From: CBDFKQ01 sp965248855
GTDB lineage: Bacteria; Bacteroidota; Bacteroidia; Cytophagales; 172606-1
DNA: 64,000 bases
NCBI GenBank assembly: GCA_965248855.1
Contig: CBDFKQ010000006.1
Location: forward strand, 1-64,000
Reading direction: 5' to 3'
Made by a program: the position numbers and the translations under genes. A model generated the notes under the pieces. That model was not told the DNA's origin and did not search any database. It saw only the letters and a list, made by a program, of their open reading frames with translations. Within the stretch, counting starts at the first letter, position 1; each line of letters opens with the position of its first letter. Shown here piece after piece: positions 28,723 to 36,898 of the stretch.

Positions 28723-29100
28723 ATGAAAAAAGTGTTAATAGCTGAAGATAGTTCTGTTATTCAAAATCTTACAAAAAAAATACTTCAATTTCAAAATTTT
28801 GAAATCACTTCAGCCAAAAATGGTGATCAGGTTTTAAAATTAATGGAGAAAGAAAATTTTGATATTTTATTGCTTGATATTAATATGCCTGTGATGGATG
28901 GTATGGAATGTGCAACGCGGATAAGAAGCATGGCAGACAAAACTAAATCTTCTATACCAATTATAGCCATTACAGGCAATGCCAAAAATTATTCAATAGA
29001 AGATTTTAAAAAAGTGGGAATTAATGAATATTTACCAAAACCTCTTGATTTTGATGCATTGGTAGAAATAGTTATCAAACATACTAATGCCAAAGAATAA
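28723..29100 (+). CDS. Stand-alone CheY-like response regulator
   Basis: 125 residues, receiver domain only. The acidic pocket is 'AEDSSV' (Asp9), the phospho-acceptor is Asp52 in 'LLLDINMPVMDGMEC', followed by the conserved Thr in 'IAITGNA' and Lys in 'YLPKPLD'. There is no output domain, so it works by protein contact. Its position just after the hybrid kinase with an HPt tail suggests it is the final acceptor of that relay. Start is at the ATG with a clean leader. Confidence 0.93.
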   Translation: MKKVLIAEDSSVIQNLTKKILQFQNFEITSAKNGDQVLKLMEKENFDILLLDINMPVMDGMECATRIRSMADKTKSSIPIIAITGNAKNYSIEDFKKVGINEYLPKPLDFDALVEIVIKHTNAKE

Positions 29101-29114
29101 GCAAAGTAGAAATC

Positions 29115-29375
29115 ATGGAAATAAAATATACTTCTCATTTTTTAAATAAACTTGAAGATTTATTTTCTGAATCTGATTTTATCCTTCGTTATGAAAAGGG
29201 AAGTTTTAAGGCAGGATATTGTGTATTGAAAAGCAATGGGATAGTGGTAGTAAATAAATATTTTACTACTGAAGGGAAAATTAATGCCATTATCGAAATC
29301 TTGAGAACTGTACCTATTAATATTGAAAAAATGTGTGAAAAAAATAAATCCCTCTTTGATCAAATAACTAAATAA
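29115..29375 (+). CDS. Small conserved Bacteroidota protein of unknown function
   Basis: 86 residues, soluble, no signal. The core 'ILRYEKGSFKAGYCVLKSNG' followed by 'IVVVNKYFTTEGKINAIIEI' is a pattern I associate with small conserved proteins encoded beside MBL-fold hydrolases in Bacteroidota, but no function is known. It is 14 bp after the receiver gene and 57 bp before the MBL gene, so all may form one operon. Confidence 0.7.
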   Translation: MEIKYTSHFLNKLEDLFSESDFILRYEKGSFKAGYCVLKSNGIVVVNKYFTTEGKINAIIEILRTVPINIEKMCEKNKSLFDQITK

Positions 29376-29431
29376 AATTTACCGGCCAATATAAACCTTT
29401 GTTACAAAAATATTTACCGGGTATTTGCAAA

Positions 29432-30223
29432 ATGAATGTTACTATTTTAGGCTCGGGTACCTCACAAGGTGTACCTGTGATAGGTTGTCGTTGTGAAGTT
29501 TGCCGGTCGATTGATTTCAGAGATCAACGCCTCAGGGTTTCTGTGCTAATTAATACGGAAAATAAAAACATTGTTATCGATTCAGGACCGGATTTCAGGC
29601 AACAAATGTTGCGCGAAAGAGTTGATTTCTTAGACGCACTTATTTTTACCCACGAGCATAAAGACCATACCGCAGGTATGGATGATATAAGAGCTTTTAA
29701 TTTTCGAAGGTATGGTGTAGAAATAAAAAGTAATACAGACATTTTTAAAATGCCCCTTTATGCCCGCAAAAGTGTAATCGAACAATTAAAAAATGAATTT
29801 TCTTATGCATTTGCAGCTGTAAAATATCCGGGATCTCCTCAAATCGACATCAATATTATAGAAAACACACCTTTCTTTATTGATAATGTAAAAATTACAC
29901 CTGTTGAAGTTTTGCACTATAAATTACCAATTTTTGGGTATCGTATTGGAGATTTTACTTATATAACAGATGCCAATTTTATTTCTGACGAGGAAAAAAA
30001 TAAAATTAAAGGATCAAAAGTATTGGTAATTAATGCATTACAAAAAGCCAATCATGTTTCACATTATACTCTTTCTCAAGCACTTGAGGTAATTGAAGAA
30101 ATAAAACCGGATATTGCTTACCTTACTCACATCAGCCATAACATGGGTTTGCATGCAGAAGTTGAAAAAGAATTACCTGCAAATGTACGTATTGCCTTTG
30201 ATGGCTTGAAATTTGAAATATAA
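29432..30223 (+). CDS. MBL-fold metallo-hydrolase (PhnP-like)
   Basis: 263 residues from the ATG at 29432, which opens the first strand of the fold ('MNVTILGSGTSQGVPVIGC'); a TTG 33 bp upstream is possible but would only add an unstructured tail. The metal site reads 'FTHEHKDHTAGMDD' (HxHxDH) with further ligands in 'VIDSGPDF', 'THISHNMG' and 'VLHYKLPIFGYRIG'. Cysteines in 'GCRCEVCRS' near the N terminus are the PhnP-type extra zinc site. PhnP hydrolyses cyclic phosphodiesters; the true substrate here is unknown since there is no phn cluster. Cytoplasmic. Confidence 0.9.
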   Translation: MNVTILGSGTSQGVPVIGCRCEVCRSIDFRDQRLRVSVLINTENKNIVIDSGPDFRQQMLRERVDFLDALIFTHEHKDHTAGMDDIRAFNFRRYGVEIKSNTDIFKMPLYARKSVIEQLKNEFSYAFAAVKYPGSPQIDINIIENTPFFIDNVKITPVEVLHYKLPIFGYRIGDFTYITDANFISDEEKNKIKGSKVLVINALQKANHVSHYTLSQALEVIEEIKPDIAYLTHISHNMGLHAEVEKELPANVRIAFDGLKFEI

Positions 30224-30302
30224 TTAAAAATGCAAAATGGATTATTTTTAACCATTAATTATAAACCCAATTTCAAAATATAAACAACTCAAACTTAAAT
30301 TA

Positions 30303-31154
30303 ATGTATTTTTATAATAATATAATATTTAAAGCGATACTTTTTCTTTTCTTTCCTTTAATAAACGTTTTTGCCCAAACGAATAATGATTTTTTAAATGC
30401 AATCCGTAAGGGGGATGCAACTAAAGTAAATTCTTTAATCATTAATAATAATTTTGATCCCAACATTAGAGATTCTACATCAATGACTGCCTTAATGATT
30501 GCTTCAAAAAATAATAGCCCGGCTGTTGTGAGGGTTTTGCTTTCTCATAATTCATATCCTTATATTCAGGATAAAAACGGTTGGACTGCACTTCATTGGG
30601 CATGTTTAAATAATGATCAGTTACCTATAATTAATACATTTATAAAAAACTCGGGTTATCCGCTTGCCAGAACAAAAAGCGGAAAAACTGCCATTGAAGT
30701 TGCCGATAGTACGCACGCTACAGAATCTCTTAAAGCTTTGAGGCAACAGTTAAATTTAGATTTTAATAAAGCAATTACTGATGGTGATTTACAAAAAATC
30801 CGCGATTTTATTAATGCAAATGCTGATGTCAATAACAATCAACATGGTTCTATTCAGCAAACACCACTACATGCAGCAGTTTGGACAAATCATGAAGAAA
30901 TTGTAAGACTTTTACTGAGTAGCGGTGCGAGAATTGATGCACGTGATAGAAATGGAAATACTCCTTTACATTTGGCAGTTATGCGTGGTGACAGCCATAT
31001 TGAAATTATTAAAATTTTATTGGATTCCGGAGCCAAACAATTTAATAATAAATTAAACCTTTCTCCCATTCAACTCGCCAGAAGGTTGGACCACCCTCAA
31101 ACCATTCAAATGCTAATTCCTTTTGAAGAATTGGATAAAAAAATTAAAAAATAA
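30303..31154 (+). CDS. Exported ankyrin-repeat protein
   Basis: 283 residues: a signal peptide (ending 'FPLINVFAQ'), then about seven ankyrin repeats, clearest at 'TSMTALMIASKNNSPAVVRV', 'NGWTALHWACLNNDQLPII', 'QTPLHAAVWTNHEEIVRLLL' and 'NGNTPLHLAVMRGDSHIEII'. Ankyrin stacks bind proteins; being exported it is likely periplasmic, like the ankyrin proteins that sit beside catalases in other bacteria, but no such partner is here. The C terminus is Lys-rich (LDKKIKK) and runs straight into a long T/C-rich microsatellite. Confidence 0.88.
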   Translation: MYFYNNIIFKAILFLFFPLINVFAQTNNDFLNAIRKGDATKVNSLIINNNFDPNIRDSTSMTALMIASKNNSPAVVRVLLSHNSYPYIQDKNGWTALHWACLNNDQLPIINTFIKNSGYPLARTKSGKTAIEVADSTHATESLKALRQQLNLDFNKAITDGDLQKIRDFINANADVNNNQHGSIQQTPLHAAVWTNHEEIVRLLLSSGARIDARDRNGNTPLHLAVMRGDSHIEIIKILLDSGAKQFNNKLNLSPIQLARRLDHPQTIQMLIPFEELDKKIKK

Positions 31155-31155
31155 A

Positions 31156-31324
31156 AAAAAAGATTTTCTTTTTTTTTATTTTTTAATTTTTTAATTTTTT
31201 TTTCTTTTTTCTTTTTTCCTTTTTTTTATTTCTTTTTTCTTTTTTCTTTTTTCTTTTTTCTTTTTTCTTTTTTCTTTTTTCTTTTTTCTTTTTTCTTTTT
31301 TCTTTTTTCTTTACTCTTTCTTCT
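31156..31324. repeat. T-rich tract with eleven perfect CTTTTTT heptamers
   Basis: About 170 bp of almost pure pyrimidine. From 31232 to 31308 the C residues fall exactly every 7 bases, giving 11 perfect CTTTTTT units; the part before is a degenerate version, and the part after (to 31324) breaks into TACTC/TTCTTTACTC. It lies between the stop codons of two convergent genes. Slippage must make its length unstable. On the plus strand it would yield a U-rich 3' end after the ankyrin mRNA, which could itself terminate transcription. Confidence 0.95.
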
Positions 31325-31747
31325 TTACTCTTTATCCATAATCATCATTGTTATCCTGCTTGTGCACACAAGTTTATTTTGTGAGTTATTGATTTTAATT
31401 TCCCAAACATGTGTTTTTCTTCCAATGTGTAAGGCTTTTGCTTTTCCGAAAACCCATGATCCTTCTTCTACTGACCGAATATGATTGGCATTAATTTCCA
31501 GACCGAGGCAGTATTGTTTTTCTTCATCAATACATAAAAAAGCTGCCATGCTACCCAAAGTTTCGGCAAACGCTAATGAAGCACCGCCGTGCAATATCCT
31601 AATAGGTTGAACAGTGCGATTGTCTACCGGCATTTTTGCCGTAATAAAATCTTCTCCAATTTCTAAAAATTCTATTCCTAAATGATCAACCATTGTATTT
31701 TGGCTTCGTTCATTTAATAATTTTATACTTGATTCTTTTTTAAACAT
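31325..31747 (-). CDS. Hotdog-fold thioesterase (PaaI/YdiI type)
   Basis: 140 residues with the hotdog core: 'NTMVDHLGIEFLEIGEDFIT', then 'IRILHGGASLAFAETLGSMA' holding the HGG and catalytic Glu, followed by 'LEINANHIRSVEEG' and 'WEIKINN'. This is the YdiI/MenI-PaaI subfamily, which hydrolyses acyl-CoA thioesters such as 1,4-dihydroxy-2-naphthoyl-CoA in menaquinone synthesis or phenylacetyl-CoA derivatives. The neighbours give no pathway hint. Its stop codon lies within the T-rich repeat region, so 3' end processing may vary with repeat length. Confidence 0.9.
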   Translation of the reverse strand: MFKKESSIKLLNERSQNTMVDHLGIEFLEIGEDFITAKMPVDNRTVQPIRILHGGASLAFAETLGSMAAFLCIDEEKQYCLGLEINANHIRSVEEGSWVFGKAKALHIGRKTHVWEIKINNSQNKLVCTSRITMMIMDKE

Positions 31748-31989
31748 AAATAAAAAAATTAAATGTTAGTAAGAGATGTTATTTAAACTATTTTGAAATA
31801 GGGGAATTCTTCTCACAGCCTTCATTTTAGTTTTTCAATTAATTTAATGTTGTAAGATTAATTTGATTTAGCGTTTTTTTTTAAATTATGAATATACTGA
31901 TATTGATAAATTGATAATTATAATTCATTTAATTGATTACTTCTTTTCTTTTGGCTTAGGGATTGCAGTGGAAATCCTATTCTTATGGA

Positions 31990-33000
31990 TTAAGCAAGTG
32001 CATTTATATAAATTTTTTCATATATTCTATTTGAATTTATGAGTGAAAAAATCCTTGCTATTAGTTTTGCTCTAACCGTATTGATAACTGTCATTTTATT
32101 TTTTCCTTCAGCCACTTTTCTAAGAAAATATTGCCTTATTTCACCCTCCATTTTAACAGCTGAAAGGGCTGCCATGTGAAATAAGCGTTTGAGGTTTTTA
32201 TTTGCCCTGTGTGAAACTTTATTTTTGGAACGGATGCTGCTTCCTGAATGATATTTAAACGGGGCGCATCCTGCATGGCAGGCAAATTTTCTTGCATTTG
32301 AAAATTTAGTAAACCCTTGAGTAGCAATCAGGGTTTGAATGGCAGTTTGCTTACCAATCCCGTCAATGCCAATAATGGTCTCATATTGATTTTTTATGGC
32401 TTCATTGTTTTTTATAAGTTTTTCTATTTCATCATCTATTTCCCGGATAGAACTGTTAAGTTGATCAATTAAACTTTTATAACGTTTTTCTTTGTGGCTG
32501 TAAAGTTTTTTGTCGGCAAACTTTTTTTCATCTTTAAGTTGGGCCATATATTTTGCCCGGTCACTTACAAGCAAATCCCTTTCAGAATTCAAATAAGCCA
32601 TGTGATCAAAAACCGGATCAACTGCTTTTAAAAGTATTGCTTTATCAACAAACCGCTTGGCATATAAAGCGATACGTTTTGCATCAAGTTTGTCATCTTT
32701 GCCTCTTTGAAGGCCTTGTGAACCTTTAATTTCAGAAGGGTTCTCCATCCACAAACTATAGCCGGCTTCCAATACTCTTTCTTTTAATATACTGCTGTAC
32801 CGGCCCGTATGTTCAGCACAAAAAAGTACTTCCGGGCCTGTAAGCTGATGGATGCTGAATATTCCTTTCATTTGGTCATGAATACTTTTTTTGTCATTGG
32901 CACATTGATAAAAAAAAAATTCTGCTTTATGAGTTAATAAACAAAAATCCAAAGTGCTTTTGCTGATGTCTATTCCAATAAAATGTTTGTAATTAAGCAT
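31990..33000 (-). CDS. IS110-family DEDD transposase
   Basis: 336 residues. The N-terminal RuvC-like DEDD domain begins 'FIGIDISKSTLDFCL' and continues with 'VLFCAEHTGRYSS' and 'QRGKDDKLDAKRIALYA'. A coiled-coil middle (about 135-205) leads to the C-terminal Tnp domain with 'IIGIDGIGKQTAIQTLIATQ', 'FACHAGCAPFKYHSGSSIRS' holding the serine nucleophile, and 'NKNLKRLFHMAALSAVK'. The gene is intact, so the element could be active. IS110 recombinases work with an RNA encoded in the flanking non-coding end; a candidate lies directly upstream. Confidence 0.95.
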   Translation of the reverse strand: MLNYKHFIGIDISKSTLDFCLLTHKAEFFFYQCANDKKSIHDQMKGIFSIHQLTGPEVLFCAEHTGRYSSILKERVLEAGYSLWMENPSEIKGSQGLQRGKDDKLDAKRIALYAKRFVDKAILLKAVDPVFDHMAYLNSERDLLVSDRAKYMAQLKDEKKFADKKLYSHKEKRYKSLIDQLNSSIREIDDEIEKLIKNNEAIKNQYETIIGIDGIGKQTAIQTLIATQGFTKFSNARKFACHAGCAPFKYHSGSSIRSKNKVSHRANKNLKRLFHMAALSAVKMEGEIRQYFLRKVAEGKNKMTVINTVRAKLIARIFSLINSNRIYEKIYINALA

Positions 33001-33017
33001 AAGTTCTTTAATTTTAT

Positions 33018-33185
33018 TTTAGGAAACACTTGAGGGTTAAGAACTGAACGATAACCTAAAAACCTTAACAGGGCAGAATTAAATTCTTATACAGGTCTTA
33101 CGTTCAGGCAGGAAAAGGTTCCGAATAGGATTATAAGCCAAAAGCTTATTTTTGTGAATGGTTCACCTTTACCTGTCTTAACCTA
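33018..33185 (-). ncRNA. Candidate IS110 bridge RNA
   Basis: Read on the minus strand just ahead of the transposase, the leader folds into a series: hairpin GTGAA-CCA-TTCAC (33166-33154), hairpin ATAAGC...GCTTAT (33149-33133), a large loop closed by AACCTT/AAGGTT (33120-33115 with 33066-33061) containing AGAAT-TTA-ATTCT, and a second loop closed by TTTAGG/CCTAAA (33060-33055 with 33023-33018) with inner GGTTA/TAACC. A 5' stem plus two large internal-loop stems over ~170 nt is the bridge RNA layout of IS110/IS621. The ends and the loop guides are not determined. Confidence 0.6.
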
Positions 33186-33472
33186 AAAGTAAAATATATA
33201 AATTTATTTTTACTTTCAAAAATTACTATCTTAGATTTTTACAACTATACAAACCTAAGGTTTTTGTGAGGTACGAACAAAAAGATTGTAACGTAAAGCC
33301 CGGGCCGCAGGCAAGCCCCAAACATTTATTTTAATTTTTTATAAAGCTAAAATAAAATCAGTGAATAATTATATATTATACAAATCGATTTTATATGATG
33401 GTTAATCATAAATATTTGTGTGTAAGATCAGTTAATAAAATAACCTGTAAGAATTGTTTATTTTATTAACAT

Positions 33473-33500
33473 TTTGTTTAAATAAAATAAATTACTTTTG
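33473..33500 (+). promoter_or_regulatory. Bacteroidota-type promoter before the histidine phosphatase gene
   Basis: TACTTTTG at 33493-33500 matches the -7 consensus TAnnTTTG exactly, with TTTG at 33473-33476 as a -33 element; the 16-bp spacer is a little short. It lies about 48 bp ahead of the start codon at 33548. The rest of the 33201-33472 region shows no gene. Confidence 0.45.
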
Positions 33501-33547
33501 CACCTAATTTTAAATAAACAGGGAATTTTTATAAACATTATAAAGCT

Positions 33548-34186
33548 TTGACTGACAAATTAATATATTTAATAAGGCATGGCCAAACAGATTATAATAA
33601 ACAGGGAATTGTTCAGGGTGGAGGAATTGATTCAGATTTAAACGAAATAGGGAGGGAACAAGCCAAAGCGTTTTATAATGTTTATAATTTTATCCCTTTC
33701 GATAAAATATATACATCAGCGCTTAAAAGAACCCATCAATCTGTTAATCAATTTTTAGAAAAAAAAATACCCTGGGAAATTTTACCCGGTTTAAATGAAA
33801 TAAATTGGGGAACCAGAGAAGGACAAAAAATTACACCCCGGGAAGATGCCTATTATCATTGGGTATTAAAACAATGGGGAGAAGGAAATGACAATTTAAG
33901 AATTGAAGGTGGAGAAAGTCCTGTTGATGTTCAAATAAGACAATTGGTTGAACTGAAAAAAATCCTTTCACATGAAAATGAAAAAACAGTATTAATATGT
34001 ATGCATGGCAGGGCTATGAGAATTTTATTATGTACTATTTTAAACCGTCCGTTAAAAGAAATGGATAGCTTTGAACATGAAAACCTGTGTTTATACAAAT
34101 TGAGTTATAAAAATGATGTTTTTAAAGCAGATCTTTTAAATGATGTTCAACATTTGGAGCACCTCCTTAATGCCAGTTTAAAATAA
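33548..34186 (+). CDS. Histidine phosphatase family protein
   Basis: 212 residues with the catalytic 'YLIRHGQTDYNKQGIVQGGG' at the N terminus, 'YTSALKRTHQS', 'GLNEINWGTREGQ' (proton-donor Glu) and the second catalytic His in 'LICMHGRAMRILLC'. The start is a TTG because no ATG precedes the RHG motif in this frame. The family includes phosphoglycerate-mutase-like phosphatases and phosphatases of cobalamin precursors; the exact substrate is open. The gene starts ~350 bp downstream of the IS110 leader and reads away from it. Confidence 0.9.
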   Translation: MTDKLIYLIRHGQTDYNKQGIVQGGGIDSDLNEIGREQAKAFYNVYNFIPFDKIYTSALKRTHQSVNQFLEKKIPWEILPGLNEINWGTREGQKITPREDAYYHWVLKQWGEGNDNLRIEGGESPVDVQIRQLVELKKILSHENEKTVLICMHGRAMRILLCTILNRPLKEMDSFEHENLCLYKLSYKNDVFKADLLNDVQHLEHLLNASLK

Positions 34187-34306
34187 AATATGAAATAATT
34201 ACCTTTTAAAATTTAAATTTTCCTTTTATCTAAATTTTATCACCATTAATAATTATAAAGTTTAAATTATATCAATTATCAATCTGATATCAGGTTGGTT
34301 ATTATT

Positions 34307-35350
34307 ATGAATAGAAAACAAATTTATTGGTTATGCCAAATTGTTGGTTGGACCACTTATGAATTGTATGAAATTTTATTTTTCTCCATTTATCTTCCTA
34401 CCACCTCAGGTACTTTCATTAATGGCATTGCCAATATTATAATTGGTATTGCTATTACGCATGTTTATAAATTAATAATTGAAAGATTAAATTGGTTGGA
34501 ATTACCCATTTCCAAACTTTTACCAAGGGTTTTAGTTTCAGTTCTTTTAATGTCTGACCTGATGGCCACTTTTAATATATATCTCGATAAATATACCCTT
34601 ACAAATATTCAACCCATCACATTTAATATTATGCTTTTAGGTATTGCCAACTTTGGCAGGCATTTTATTATTTGGACCTCCTTATACCATACATTTCATT
34701 ATTTTGAACACTCCAGAAAAATTCAAATAGAAAAAATTAAACTTTCGGGTGCAAATAAGGAATTTGAATCCAAACTATTAAGATCGCAACTAAATCCACA
34801 TTTTATTTTTAATGCGCTGAACAGTATAAGAGCGCTTATATTAGAAAATCCGGAAAAAGCACAACTAAGCGTTACCAGATTATCCAATATTCTAAGAAAT
34901 TCACTACTGGCCGACAGGAGAAAAACCGTTTCACTTAAAGAGGAATTAAAAACTGTAAATGATTATCTCGAACTTGAAAAAATTAGGTATGAAGACAGAT
35001 TAAATATAAATATTAATATTGATCCTCAATCTCAAGAAATACAAATACCGCCAATGATGTTGCAAACATTAGTTGAAAACGCTATAAAACATGGTGTTTC
35101 CAAACCGGTAGACGGTGGTTTTATTGAAATTATTTCTAAAACACAAAATGGTTTTATAAATTTAGTGATCAGAAATACGGGAAAATTTGAGGAAGTTGTT
35201 TTTTCGGAAAATACCGGTGGTTTTGGATTGAAAAATACTGAACAACGGTTATCCTTAATTTATGGCGAACTTGCCAGTTTTACAATTAACCAGGAATCTG
35301 AAAATATTGTTCGTGCCGAATTACAATTTCCAACAAGCATAATTAATTAA
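34307..35350 (+). CDS. LytS-type sensor histidine kinase
   Basis: 347 residues from the ATG at 34307 (MNRKQIYWLCQIVGW); a TTG 12 bp upstream is less likely. Four hydrophobic helices occupy residues ~5-140. The His_kinase domain carries the phospho-acceptor motif 'LRSQLNPHFIFNALNSIRAL' and the ATP-binding domain 'MLQTLVENAIKHG' with 'GFGLKNTEQRL'. This is the LytS/YehU layout that phosphorylates LytTR response regulators; the cognate regulator gene follows 66 bp later. The signal is unknown, and there is no periplasmic domain, so sensing is probably within the membrane. Confidence 0.93.
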   Translation: MNRKQIYWLCQIVGWTTYELYEILFFSIYLPTTSGTFINGIANIIIGIAITHVYKLIIERLNWLELPISKLLPRVLVSVLLMSDLMATFNIYLDKYTLTNIQPITFNIMLLGIANFGRHFIIWTSLYHTFHYFEHSRKIQIEKIKLSGANKEFESKLLRSQLNPHFIFNALNSIRALILENPEKAQLSVTRLSNILRNSLLADRRKTVSLKEELKTVNDYLELEKIRYEDRLNININIDPQSQEIQIPPMMLQTLVENAIKHGVSKPVDGGFIEIISKTQNGFINLVIRNTGKFEEVVFSENTGGFGLKNTEQRLSLIYGELASFTINQESENIVRAELQFPTSIIN

Positions 35351-35416
35351 AAATAATAATTAACAGCAATTAATTATTATTTTTAATTTGTTAAAATAAC
35401 CTATACTTATTTAAGC

Positions 35417-36142
35417 ATGATAAAGGCCATAATTATTGATGATGAAAGACTTGCAAGGAATGAATTAAAAAGACTTTTGGAATCGTTTCCAAAAATAGAG
35501 GTAGTGGGTGAAGCATCAAATGCAGAGGAAGCTGTAAAAATAATAGACCAACTGCATCCTGATTTACTGTTTTTGGATATTCAAATGCCCGGTAAAACAG
35601 GTTTTGATCTTTTAACTGCACTCGAAACGGGTGTACCCGAAGTTATTTTTACTACTGCATATGACGAATATGCATTAAAAGCTTTTGAATTCAATGCATT
35701 AGATTATTTATTAAAACCTATCGATCCTCAACGCCTTGCTGAAGCAATCAGAAAAGTAGAAGAATTCGAAAAGCATGAATCAAACAAGCAGGAAATAAAT
35801 AAAGCACTTACAGAAAATGATCAGGTGTTTATAAAAGACGGTGAAAAATGTTGGTTTATAAAATTAAATAAAATCAGATTATTCGAATCGATGGGTAATT
35901 ATGTGAGATTACATTTTGATGATCAAAAGCCGCTGATTCTTAAATCGTTAAATGCTCTTGATGATCGCCTCGATCCTCATACATTTTTTAGAGCAAATAG
36001 AAAACATATTATTAATTTACAATGGATTGAAAAAATTGAACCGTGGTTCAGTGGAGGTTTACTTGTTAATTTAAAAGGTGGGGAGAAAATTGAAATTTCT
36101 CGCAGGCAGGCTATAAGATTTAAAGAGATGATGAGCTTATAA
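35417..36142 (+). CDS. LytTR-family response regulator
   Basis: 241 residues. The receiver domain has 'IIDDERLARNEL' and phospho-acceptor Asp54 in 'LLFLDIQMPGKTG', then 'FTTAYDEYALKAFE' and 'YLLKPID'. The LytTR DNA-binding domain fills the C-terminal ~100 residues ('FIKLNKIRLFESMGNYVRLH', 'FFRANRKHIINLQWI'). It is the cognate partner of the kinase encoded just upstream. LytTR proteins bind direct repeats upstream of target genes; the targets are not apparent here. Confidence 0.95.
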   Translation: MIKAIIIDDERLARNELKRLLESFPKIEVVGEASNAEEAVKIIDQLHPDLLFLDIQMPGKTGFDLLTALETGVPEVIFTTAYDEYALKAFEFNALDYLLKPIDPQRLAEAIRKVEEFEKHESNKQEINKALTENDQVFIKDGEKCWFIKLNKIRLFESMGNYVRLHFDDQKPLILKSLNALDDRLDPHTFFRANRKHIINLQWIEKIEPWFSGGLLVNLKGGEKIEISRRQAIRFKEMMSL

Positions 36143-36202
36143 AAAAATCAATAGTTTTACAATTTAAATATTTCATATAGAACTACATGTACAATTATTT
36201 AT

Positions 36203-36862
36203 ATGGATAAGATTAAGGTCGCTATTGCAGACGATCACAAAATATTTCGACAAGGTTTAGCCACAACATTAAAAGATGCTTCAGAAATTGAATTAATTTT
36301 GGAAGCATCAAACGGAAAAGAATTAATTGATACTTTGGCTGATTATCAGCCCCATGTAATTCTCACCGATATTAATATGCCGGTAATGGATGGAATCGCA
36401 TCTACACAATTCATCACTAAAAAATACGCTCATATTAAAATACTTGCTTTATCGATGCATGATGATGAATATCACATCTTAAAAATGCTTCATGCAGGGG
36501 CCAAAGGTTATTTACTTAAAAGTGCTGAACCGGAGGAAATTATACATGCTATCATTACAGTTTATAAAAGTAATTATTATTTTAATGAGCAAACATCCGT
36601 GCTCATGTTAAAAGGATTGATGGCAGATATTGGTAATAATATCGGTGAGCCGGATATAGAAAAAATCGAATTAAGTGAACGTGAAAAACAAGTATTAGAA
36701 TTAATTTGTATGGAATTTACCAACCATCAAATTGGCGAAAAACTTTGTGTGAGTATGAGAACAATAGAAGGTTACAGAAATAAAATTTATGAAAAAACAA
36801 AAACAAAAAGTACAGTTGGCCTGGTAATTTATGCGATCAAAAATGACATAATTGAAATTTGA
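36203..36862 (+). CDS. NarL/FixJ-family response regulator
   Basis: 219 residues: receiver with 'IADDHKIFRQGL' and Asp56 in 'ILTDINMPVMDG', linker, and a LuxR-type HTH 'LSEREKQVLELICMEFTNHQ' with 'MRTIEGYRNKIYEKT'. It lies 60 bp after the LytTR gene, but LytS kinases normally do not feed NarL regulators, so its partner is probably elsewhere (NarL kinases of the HisKA_3 type are absent from the window), or the kinase serves both. Confidence 0.94.
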   Translation: MDKIKVAIADDHKIFRQGLATTLKDASEIELILEASNGKELIDTLADYQPHVILTDINMPVMDGIASTQFITKKYAHIKILALSMHDDEYHILKMLHAGAKGYLLKSAEPEEIIHAIITVYKSNYYFNEQTSVLMLKGLMADIGNNIGEPDIEKIELSEREKQVLELICMEFTNHQIGEKLCVSMRTIEGYRNKIYEKTKTKSTVGLVIYAIKNDIIEI

Positions 36863-36898
36863 TCATAATATTTTAATGTAAGTTAAATTTTATCTGTA

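Larger units (their letters stand above)
31948..33200 (-). mobile_element. IS110-family insertion sequence
   Basis: The element consists of one transposase gene with a long structured leader. Limits are approximate because IS110 elements lack terminal repeats and make no target duplication. Two blocks recur in inverted orientation at both sides of the gene: GAATAGGATT (minus strand at 31973-31982; plus strand at 33123-33132) and TAAGCCAAAAG (minus strand at 31948-31958; plus strand at 33134-33144), separated by 15 bp on one side and 1 bp on the other. They support element DNA extending at least over 31948-33144. Only one copy is in the window. Confidence 0.8.

Noticed and set aside
29399..29431. 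TTG start for the MBL hydrolase giving 11 extra residues
   Set aside because: The ATG at 29432 begins the first beta strand of the fold exactly; the extension has no counterpart in the family pattern.
31232..31308. Heptamer array considered as CRISPR-like
   Set aside because: The units are only 7 bp, contiguous and without spacers, so it is a microsatellite.
34295..34306. TTG start for the LytS kinase
   Set aside because: The ATG 12 bp downstream starts the conserved 'NRKQIYWLCQIVGW' segment; the extra residues are not needed.
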